25,612 nucleotides of DNA from a virus, in the IMG/VR virus record IMGVR_UViG_3300042516_001063, positions 1 to 25,612 of that record; one strand, written 5' to 3'. The position numbers and the translations under genes are program-made. This document shows, in pieces, positions 1 to 5,493 of this stretch. Positions within the stretch are counted from its first letter, which is position 1. Every line of letters begins with the position of its first letter. The notes beneath the pieces are model-generated. The model saw only the letters and a program-made list of their open reading frames with translations. It did no database searches and was not told the DNA's origin.

Positions 1-1
1 A

Positions 2-232
2 TCAATTGACGGCGATAATAAGTATGATCTAGAATCTGCAATGTTAGCAACAGGATCATTAACAACATATTTATTTGCATTAAAAAACTTAGAAGGTAAG
101 TTTTTCGGTATAATAGGATTTGATTTAGTAAAAGACGTAGAAGAAATATCGCAAGAAGACTTATTACTATTACAAACACAGATAAATACATTATCAGGAT
201 ATATATTCGAATATTTACACATAAAACAATAA
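2..232 (+). CDS. 3' end of an unknown protein, possibly the tail of a GAF-like domain
   Basis: The reading frame is open from the left edge, so this is the C-terminal 76 residues of a longer protein; the ATG at 41 is internal and probably not the true start. The visible part has a beta-strand-like stretch (LFALKN, then GKFFGIIGFDLV) followed by an amphipathic helix rich in Leu and Gln that ends the protein. That order resembles the last strands and closing helix of GAF domains, but no ligand or catalytic residue can be identified from this fragment. The next gene starts one base after its stop, so it is part of the same late operon. Function is not assigned. Confidence 0.6.
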   Translation, partial: SIDGDNKYDLESAMLATGSLTTYLFALKNLEGKFFGIIGFDLVKDVEEISQEDLLLLQTQINTLSGYIFEYLHIKQ

Positions 233-233
233 T

Positions 234-572
234 ATGGCAGACCTAATATCGCAACAACTAGAAAAAGCATCTGAAGATTTAAGAGTAGCTATGGCTAAAC
301 ATGCTAAAGTTAATATAGAACTACAAAAACTAAAAAGTCAGTTCATATCGCAAACAAATCCAGTAACAAAAGAAAAAATAAAGCCTAGATTAATAGCTTT
401 AAATAAAGCAGAAAAACTTGCAAAGGCAGTATTGGATAGAGCAGAGCTTAACTTTCAAGATATATTACGAACTGAACCTGCCGATGTTGTTGATTTATTA
501 GACCATAAACTAAAAGAACATTATCTTAGACTATTGATTCGAAAAAAGATAACTGAACAAATCAATAAGTAA
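234..572 (+). CDS. Small coiled-coil protein of unknown function
   Basis: A 112-residue protein that I do not recognise. It is highly charged, rich in Lys, Glu, Leu and Ala, and has the heptad-like spacing of an alpha-helical coiled coil over about residues 5-85. No signal peptide, membrane segment or cysteine pair is visible. It starts one base after the preceding stop, and its own stop overlaps the next start (TAATG), indicating translational coupling. The leader is A-rich with no Shine-Dalgarno. Its place just upstream of the terminase is where T4-like phages may carry small packaging or head-completion proteins (a small terminase subunit is one possibility given helix content), but the sequence alone does not show this. 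Confidence 0.6.
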   Translation: MADLISQQLEKASEDLRVAMAKHAKVNIELQKLKSQFISQTNPVTKEKIKPRLIALNKAEKLAKAVLDRAELNFQDILRTEPADVVDLLDHKLKEHYLRLLIRKKITEQINK

Positions 573-838
573 TGGACACTAGAATAAAAGAAAATACTGT
601 TCATATAAATGAAAAAAATTGGACTACTTTCGAAAGATTAGCAAAAGCCAATAATATTCTATATGATGCAACAATATCTAAACTATATAAAGGATATACC
701 GAAGTAGAATTTTATTCTACAAATGATTATAGTAAAATGAAAACGCTTATGAATAAAAATAATGTTTTTTATAAAGACAGATTCAACGAAGCGCTAAGAA
801 ACTATATAAGAAATATAATAAACGAGTTTAAGTTTTAA
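572..838 (+). CDS. Small basic protein of unknown function
   Basis: An 88-residue protein, Lys-, Asn- and Tyr-rich, starting within the stop of the upstream gene (TAATG). A pattern of short helices and strands can be guessed, but no known motif is recognised. It has no cysteine, signal peptide or membrane segment. It is followed by a 35-base AT-rich gap containing the ATATTTAT motif. I consider it a real gene because it is in phase with the compact operon and its base composition matches the neighbours. Confidence 0.55.
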   Translation: MDTRIKENTVHINEKNWTTFERLAKANNILYDATISKLYKGYTEVEFYSTNDYSKMKTLMNKNNVFYKDRFNEALRNYIRNIINEFKF

Positions 839-854
839 TATTTAAACTATTTTT

Positions 855-862
855 ATATTTAT
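855..862 (+). promoter_or_regulatory. ATATTTAT motif, candidate late promoter element
   Basis: The octamer ATATTTAT lies 12 bases before the ATG at 874. The same octamer occurs at a similar place before five other genes in this window (1705, 5471, 7375, 14446, 15283). The call as a promoter is inferred from this recurrence in short intergenic gaps, not from similarity to a characterised promoter. Confidence 0.4.
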
Positions 863-873
863 TAATAAAGTAT

Positions 874-1116
874 ATGGCATTAGTCCCACAAACATTACAA
901 GTACAGATATATAACGCATTTTTAAAAGCATTTAATAATAAGGTTGCGACCCCGGAAACATGTGCATTACAAATATCTAATGACTTAGCATTAGCAATAG
1001 ACATATATATTAAATCGCAAACAATAATAGTCCCACCAGGACAATCAGTATTAGCGCCACCGCCAGCCGGAACAGGTACAACAGTATCACCATCCGCACC
1101 TGCACAAATATCTTAA
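874..1116 (+). CDS. Small phage structural-module protein of unknown function
   Basis: An 80-residue protein with two parts: a helical N-terminal part (about 1-48) ending in the segment AIDIYIKSQ, then a low-complexity tail of Pro, Gly, Ala, Thr and Ser (about 52-80). Small proteins with a similar layout, a helical half followed by a strand and a Pro/Gly/Thr tail, are found in many phage structural regions and usually stay unnamed. It lies four bases upstream of the terminase gene. No catalytic motif is visible. It could be a minor virion component; no more specific function is claimed. Confidence 0.6.
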   Translation: MALVPQTLQVQIYNAFLKAFNNKVATPETCALQISNDLALAIDIYIKSQTIIVPPGQSVLAPPPAGTGTTVSPSAPAQIS

Positions 1117-1120
1117 TGTT

Positions 1121-1696
1121 ATGAGCGATAAATACAAAGAAATAATTAAACAAGAGTATAGGAAATGTTTTCAAGATCCTATATACTTTATGAAGAAGTA
1201 TTGTGTGATTCAACATCCACAAAAAGGTAAAATCAACTTTAACTTATACCCATATCAGGAAGATTGTTTACGAGACTTTAACACATATGATTACAATATT
1301 ATATTGAAATCAAGACAGCTAGGTATATCAACCTTATGTGCTGCTTATTCGTTATGGTATATGACATTTTATGGAGATAAAAATATAATGGTACTTGCAA
1401 CTAAACAAGAAGTAGCTAAAAATCTAGTAACTAAAGTTAGAGTAATGTATCAGAATTTACCTAGTTGGATAAAAGTACCTTCTGTAGAAGATAATAAATT
1501 AAGTCTTAGATTTAAAAATGGTTCACAAATAAAAGCTACAACAACAAATAGTGATGCAGGTCGTTCTGAATCATTATCGATGCTTGTTGTAGATGAATGT
1601 GTATCTGGCACGACACATATTAAGGTTCGTAATAAAAAAACAGGCGAGATTAAACATATACAAATATCAGAGTTATATAACGAATTGAAAAACTGA
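1121..1696 (+). CDS. terL: Terminase large subunit, N-terminal piece fused to the N-half of split intein 1
   Basis: Encodes the N-terminal part of the T4 gp17-type packaging motor. Residues 1-159 are terminase: SRQLGIST (64-71) occupies the Walker A/adenine-binding position (T4-type SRQLG), and MLVVDE (154-159) is the Walker B strand with the catalytic Asp-Glu pair. Immediately after that Glu comes Cys160, which starts a 32-residue intein N-fragment (CVSGTTHIKV and on, block A-like), and the frame stops at TGA. The missing terminase sequence resumes as CAFIDN in the gene at 2729. A free-standing endonuclease gene lies between. The known parallel is the 'fractured gene' arrangement and the atypically split TerL inteins (AceL-TerL type) described from metagenomes. 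This piece alone cannot act as an ATPase because it ends inside the active site. Confidence 0.92.
   Translation: MSDKYKEIIKQEYRKCFQDPIYFMKKYCVIQHPQKGKINFNLYPYQEDCLRDFNTYDYNIILKSRQLGISTLCAAYSLWYMTFYGDKNIMVLATKQEVAKNLVTKVRVMYQNLPSWIKVPSVEDNKLSLRFKNGSQIKATTTNSDAGRSESLSMLVVDECVSGTTHIKVRNKKTGEIKHIQISELYNELKN
1598..1693 (+). other. Split intein 1, N-fragment (32 residues)
   Basis: Begins with the nucleophilic Cys directly after Asp-Glu of Walker B, followed by a block A-like pattern C-V-S-G-x(3)-I-x-V. It is only 32 residues long, far shorter than the roughly 100-residue N-fragments of DnaE split inteins; the SxxH block B lies in the other half. Net charge is about +3 (5 Lys, 1 Arg, 3 Glu). Partner: residues encoded at 2729-3058. 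Confidence 0.88.
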
Positions 1697-1704
1697 TATT
1701 GTGT

Positions 1705-1712
1705 ATATTTAT
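1705..1712 (+). promoter_or_regulatory. ATATTTAT motif before the first endonuclease gene
   Basis: The octamer lies 18 bases before the ATG at 1731, in the gap between the intein N-fragment stop and the endonuclease start. If it is a late promoter, the endonuclease has its own transcript start inside the broken terL gene. Promoter function is inferred from recurrence of the motif. Confidence 0.35.
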
Positions 1713-1730
1713 ATGTATAATAGATGCTAT

Positions 1731-2744
1731 ATGGACAATAAAGAAATATTATCTAAAATTTATATAAATGGTAGCCTACATCATGACGTACTACAAACTA
1801 CGTTTTTTAAAAAGCGTAATATAGAAAATGTATATCAAGCTATATTAGATAACACATCATTTTTAAATGATTATGATCCTAGTTTACGAGAACGAATATA
1901 TTATATAGAACATGATTATAATGATGTACAACGATGCCCATATTGTAACACCAATAAACTTAAGTTTAATGGTAAGTATAATCCATTTAGTAAGACATGT
2001 TTACAAAAAGAATGTGTCACTAAACATAGAAATATAGTGGCTATCGAAAAGTGGTCACGTAGTACAAAACGAATTCAATATATGGAAGATATTTGTAATG
2101 GGTGTGGTACTACGTATAAAAAGGCAAAGAATTCAATTAAACGATATTGTACTCAAAAGTGTTGGACATTAAACGGTGATTATGTACATTCAGAAGTGAC
2201 AAAACAAAAGATTAGAAATACTAATAGTGTTGTTCATAGTAGTATAGAATTCAAAGAAAAACATAAACAGACATATCTTAATGCAAGACATAAACAGTCT
2301 GAGACTATGAAACGTAAAATAGCAAATGGGGAGTTTACGCCATGCATTACAAATTCATGGACTAGATGGAAAGCACAATTAAATATTAACGGCACAATAA
2401 AAAAGTTTAGGAGTATGTGGGAAGCTGCATTCTACTCATTAAATACACATTTACAATACGAAGTTACCAGGATACCATATATAATCGATAACAATTCGCA
2501 TACATATATAGTTGATTTTACTGATAATACTAATAAAATATTATATGAGATAAAACCAAAATCGTTAGTAGAACACCCCCGAAATATTGTTAAACAAACA
2601 GCAGCTCAAAACTGGTGTAAAAATATGGGATATTCGTATGTAGTTATCGATGATGATTGGTACATTAGTAACTTTGATAGATTTGATTTGACAAAACATC
2701 CTGAACTTACAACTGTAATTAATTCTATATGCAAAAAGAAATAG
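1731..2744 (+). CDS. Free-standing homing-endonuclease-like protein, PD-(D/E)XK type, in the first terL break
   Basis: A 337-residue protein if started at the ATG 1731; an upstream GTG (1701) would add ten residues but overlaps the promoter-like motif. Visible parts: two Cys clusters that could bind zinc (C69-x2-C72 with C90-x4-C95, and C122-x2-C125 with C140-x3-C144); NUMOD3-like SEVTKQKI (154-161) and SETMKRKI (190-197) typical of DNA-binding tails of homing endonucleases; and a C-terminal nuclease-like region with Glu231, YIVDF (Asp262) and YEIKPK (Glu273, Lys275), fitting a PD-(D/E)XK site. It sits between the two halves of split intein 1, and its 3' end overlaps the next gene by 16 bases. 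The likely role is cutting intein-free terL alleles to spread the element. The family assignment is from motif reading only. Confidence 0.8.
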   Translation: MDNKEILSKIYINGSLHHDVLQTTFFKKRNIENVYQAILDNTSFLNDYDPSLRERIYYIEHDYNDVQRCPYCNTNKLKFNGKYNPFSKTCLQKECVTKHRNIVAIEKWSRSTKRIQYMEDICNGCGTTYKKAKNSIKRYCTQKCWTLNGDYVHSEVTKQKIRNTNSVVHSSIEFKEKHKQTYLNARHKQSETMKRKIANGEFTPCITNSWTRWKAQLNINGTIKKFRSMWEAAFYSLNTHLQYEVTRIPYIIDNNSHTYIVDFTDNTNKILYEIKPKSLVEHPRNIVKQTAAQNWCKNMGYSYVVIDDDWYISNFDRFDLTKHPELTTVINSICKKK

Positions 2745-3058
2745 TACATAATAGTGATTGGGAGATATTAACACCATCAGGGTGGTCAGATTTTATAGGC
2801 GTATCAAAGACTACTAAAAATGTAATGTTTACAATAACTTTTGATGATGGTACAACACTACAATGTAGCGAATGGCATTTATTAAAATACCCAAATGGTG
2901 AATTTTTAGACGCATGTCATGTATTATCGGGCGATATTTTATTTGGGGGTAAAGTTGTAACATCGGTTACGTATGAATTAGGTGAATTTGAATTATATGA
3001 TGCAATGGAAGTTGAATTAGATAATGAATATTTTACCAATGATGTCGTAAGTCACAAC
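2729..3058 (+). other. Split intein 1, C-fragment (110 residues)
   Basis: Contains DWEILTPSGWSDF near the start, block B SEWH (47-50), a block F-like ELYDAMEVE, and ends in Ser-His-Asn followed by Cys as the +1 residue. It is strongly acidic (about 19 Asp/Glu against 5 Lys), complementary to the basic N-fragment. In block F the usual His is replaced (DNEYF, compared with DSHKF in the second intein). Confidence 0.9.
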
Positions 3059-3421
3059 TGCGCGTTTATCGACAATATAGATACGGTATGGGCAGCAGCT
3101 CAACAAACACTTGCTACAGGAGGAAAAGCAATTTTATTATCATCACCTAATGGTACCGGCAACTTTTTTCATAAAACATGGGAGGACGCAGAGAATAATC
3201 CTAAAAGTAGATTTCATCATATTCGATTACCATGGACAGTACATCCAGAAAGAGATCAAGCTTGGAGAGAAAAACAAGATGAATTATTAGGGCCAAGAAT
3301 GGCTTCGCAAGAATGTTTGGATGGCGATTGTTTAGTTACGGTATATGATACAATAACTGATGAAGTTAAGGAAATGACATTATTTCAGCTATATAAAGAA
3401 AATAGAAATGTTAACCTGTAA
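2729..3421 (+). CDS. terL: C-half of intein 1 + terminase middle piece + N-half of intein 2
   Basis: A 230-residue three-part protein. Residues 1-110 are the intein 1 C-fragment, ending in VVSHN; SEWH (47-50) fits the block B SxxH pattern. Residues 111-195 are terminase: CAFIDN completes the Walker B region, and LLSSPNGTGN is the coupling (motif III-like) segment, running to MASQE. Residues 196-230 begin CLDGDCLVTV and are the N-fragment of a second split intein, ending at TAA. The start at 2729 is forced because the next Met would remove conserved intein sequence; it lies inside the upstream endonuclease gene. To yield functional terminase this protein must splice at both ends, to the products of 1121-1696 and 4292-5464. 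A middle piece with a trans-splicing element on each side is very unusual. Confidence 0.92.
   Translation: MQKEIVHNSDWEILTPSGWSDFIGVSKTTKNVMFTITFDDGTTLQCSEWHLLKYPNGEFLDACHVLSGDILFGGKVVTSVTYELGEFELYDAMEVELDNEYFTNDVVSHNCAFIDNIDTVWAAAQQTLATGGKAILLSSPNGTGNFFHKTWEDAENNPKSRFHHIRLPWTVHPERDQAWREKQDELLGPRMASQECLDGDCLVTVYDTITDEVKEMTLFQLYKENRNVNL
3314..3418 (+). other. Split intein 2, N-fragment (35 residues)
   Basis: Starts at Cys after MASQE with block A-like CLDGDCLVTV. It carries an additional Cys at position 6. Net charge is about -4, opposite in sign to the N-fragment of intein 1. Its partner is the C-fragment encoded at 4292-4612. The insertion lies in the conserved terminase segment between the ATPase and nuclease parts (QE|CDADF after splicing). 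Confidence 0.88.
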
Positions 3422-4295
3422 AGTTTGTAATACATATACCGCAAAACAATTGTTTCAACACTTACATAGTGTGCATGATATGTCTATTGCTGAATATAGA
3501 GATTTATACGGTAAGCATGAAGTAGTACAAATGGGGTTTAATCCTAAGACTAGTACATTATATAAAACTTCTGATCAAATACTATCTAATCGTGTAAAGG
3601 GTGGGTATTCTAAAATATATAATAAATTAGATAATGTTTCTACATATGATTTAAGTAAAACTATTGAATTGCTAAAACATAATGATTTATATACTAGATA
3701 TATAGGAAAATCAAAATACCGTACTATGATAAATGATGATTCTAAATTATATAAATCAGTAATACATCATACTAGCAATTTAGATAAACATTTTAAACGA
3801 GTATCATTTACTAATCGTATAGAATATTTAATATCTGATTTAGATGATTCATACATAATGTGTTCATGTAAGCAAGAACATACTTTTAATAAATACTGCA
3901 ATAAATGTCCCGACAGACCCGGGAGTCGAACTGCCCAAGGTAAAACTGTATCTGATGAGACTAGAAAGCGAATACGAATAAGTACATTGAATTACATATC
4001 TAAGATGAAATCAAAACGAATAATGCCTAGATATAATGTTAATTCAATATCTATAATTGAGGAATATGGAATTACTAACGGATATTCATTCATACATGCA
4101 GAGAATGTTGGTGAATATCATATTAAAGAATTGGGATACTTCTTAGATGCATACGATCCTATAAAAAATGTAGTTTTAGAGATTGATGAATCGCATCATT
4201 ATGATAAAGATGGGCAGTTAATAGAAAAAGATGTTAGGAGACAAAAAGAAATTGAGGATTATTTACAATGCAAATTTATTCGTATACGTATATGA
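3408..4295 (+). CDS. Free-standing homing-endonuclease-like protein, Vsr/EDxHD type, in the second terL break
   Basis: A 295-residue protein. The N-terminus looks like a zinc finger (C4-x2-C7, then H18 and H23) followed by MSIAEYRDLYG. A second Cys cluster is C152, C154, C164, C167. SDETRKRI (182-189) resembles NUMOD3. The C-terminal 60 residues have the layout of very-short-patch-repair-like endonucleases: GYFLDAYD (Asp247), VLEIDESHH (Glu258, Asp260, His263/264), then KDVRRQKEI and a closing FIRIRI strand. This matches the endonuclease type known from fractured genes (EDxHD/Vsr-like). It starts 14 bases before the stop of the upstream piece and ends in an ATGA overlap with the next, so all are translationally coupled. 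It is unrelated in its nuclease core to the endonuclease in the first break. Confidence 0.82.
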   Translation: MLTCKVCNTYTAKQLFQHLHSVHDMSIAEYRDLYGKHEVVQMGFNPKTSTLYKTSDQILSNRVKGGYSKIYNKLDNVSTYDLSKTIELLKHNDLYTRYIGKSKYRTMINDDSKLYKSVIHHTSNLDKHFKRVSFTNRIEYLISDLDDSYIMCSCKQEHTFNKYCNKCPDRPGSRTAQGKTVSDETRKRIRISTLNYISKMKSKRIMPRYNVNSISIIEEYGITNGYSFIHAENVGEYHIKELGYFLDAYDPIKNVVLEIDESHHYDKDGQLIEKDVRRQKEIEDYLQCKFIRIRI

Positions 4296-4612
4296 TACAA
4301 AACAGATATAAAATTTTAACGCCGAATGGATTTGAAGATTTTGACGGCGTGCAAAAAATAACTCATACTGGATATGTATTGGTTAAATTAAGTAATGGCG
4401 TAGAAATTAAATGTTCTAAAAATCATGCGTTTATATTAGATGACAGAGAAATATTTGCACATGAGTTATATGAAGGATGTGAAATAGATACAACCACATC
4501 GGAATCCGTATATGTCATATCAATATCATATATAAACGAAATAATTGATTTATTTGATATATTAAATGTAGATTCACATAAATTCATAGTTAATGGTTTA
4601 GTGTCACATAAT
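4292..4612 (+). other. Split intein 2, C-fragment (107 residues)
   Basis: Homologous to the intein 1 C-fragment: both begin with (W/Y)(E/K)ILTP(S/N)G(W/F)xDFxGV and end in VSHN before Cys. It is less acidic (about 16 Asp/Glu, 8 Lys/Arg). Block F has the usual His (DSHKF). Confidence 0.9.
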
Positions 4613-5464
4613 TGTGATGCCGATTTCATTTCATCAGGAAATACATTACTAGATCCAGACTTATTATCCTGGTATGAAAATACAACAGTACAAGAACCTG
4701 TTGAGAAACGAGGGTTTGACGGTAATTTATGGATATGGGAGTATCCAAATTACTCTAGACAGTATGTGGTTAGCGCTGACGTTGCAAGAGGCGATGGTGG
4801 GGACTATTCAGCATTCCATATAATAGATGTAGAAACCTTAACACAGGTTGCTGAATATAAAGGACAAATAGGTACTAAAGAATTTGGACATATGTTAATG
4901 TCAGTTGCTACAGAATATAATAAAGCGTTATTAGTAGTAGAAAATGCTAACGTAGGATGGGCAGCATTACAACCAATTATAGAATCAGGATACGAAAATC
5001 TATTCTATGCAGCAAACGATTTATCTATAATGGATATACAAGCACAAATAGCTAAGGGATATGATCTAAAGGATAAGTATAATATGAAACCTGGATTTAG
5101 TACTACAAGCAGGACTAGACCACTATTAATATCAAAACTAGATACTGTAGCAAGAGAGCGATGTATTATAATTAGAAGTAAGAGACTAATGTCAGAACTT
5201 AGAGTATTTATATGGAAAGGTGATAGAGCCGAAGCTCAATCTGGATATAACGATGATTTAGTTATGTCATTTTGTATAGGACTATGGGTACGAGATACAG
5301 CGTTTAAACTGATACAACAAGGTTTGGATTTAACTAAACGAGCATTAGGTCATATTCATAAATCTGGTGAAACATCAATATATTCACCAGGTATCGTTAG
5401 ACAAACAGGATGGTCAATGTCAAATGGAAAGGGTAGTGAAGAAAGTTTAACCTGGTTAATTTGA
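4292..5464 (+). CDS. terL: C-half of intein 2 + C-terminal terminase piece (nuclease)
   Basis: With the ATG at 4292 (ATGA overlap with the endonuclease stop) the protein has 390 residues; an upstream ATG at 4268 would add eight residues. The first 107 residues are the intein 2 C-fragment, with RYKILTPNGFEDF, block B SKNH (42-45), block F LFDILNVDSHKF and the end LVSHN. Cys at 4613 begins the 283-residue C-extein, CDADFISSG. This holds the RNase H-like nuclease of gp17: SADVARGDGGDY (first Asp), LLVVENANVGW (Glu) and GYNDDLVMSF (last Asp). The spliced terminase would total 527 residues, reasonable for the gp17 family (T4: 610). Both catalytic sites are intact after splicing, so the gene looks active and not decayed. 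Confidence 0.92.
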   Translation: MIQNRYKILTPNGFEDFDGVQKITHTGYVLVKLSNGVEIKCSKNHAFILDDREIFAHELYEGCEIDTTTSESVYVISISYINEIIDLFDILNVDSHKFIVNGLVSHNCDADFISSGNTLLDPDLLSWYENTTVQEPVEKRGFDGNLWIWEYPNYSRQYVVSADVARGDGGDYSAFHIIDVETLTQVAEYKGQIGTKEFGHMLMSVATEYNKALLVVENANVGWAALQPIIESGYENLFYAANDLSIMDIQAQIAKGYDLKDKYNMKPGFSTTSRTRPLLISKLDTVARERCIIIRSKRLMSELRVFIWKGDRAEAQSGYNDDLVMSFCIGLWVRDTAFKLIQQGLDLTKRALGHIHKSGETSIYSPGIVRQTGWSMSNGKGSEESLTWLI

Positions 5465-5470
5465 TTATTG

Positions 5471-5478
5471 ATATTTAT
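5471..5478 (+). promoter_or_regulatory. ATATTTAT motif before the portal gene
   Basis: The octamer is 15 bases before the ATG at 5494, in the 29-base gap after terL. One of six such gene-proximal copies; promoter role inferred. Confidence 0.4.
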
Positions 5479-5493
5479 TTAATATATTAATGT

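Noticed and set aside
4268-4291. Earlier ATG for the C-terminal terminase piece
   Set aside because: It lies deeper in the endonuclease gene, and the added residues (MQIYSYTY) look like an out-of-frame reading of its end; the ATGA overlap at 4292 is more natural.
1598-4612. Reading the terL interruptions as group I introns, frameshifts or a decayed gene
   Set aside because: The interrupting segments carry intein motifs at both ends (Cys start with block A, SxxH, block F, SHN before Cys), the terminase joins perfectly across them, and all catalytic residues are kept.
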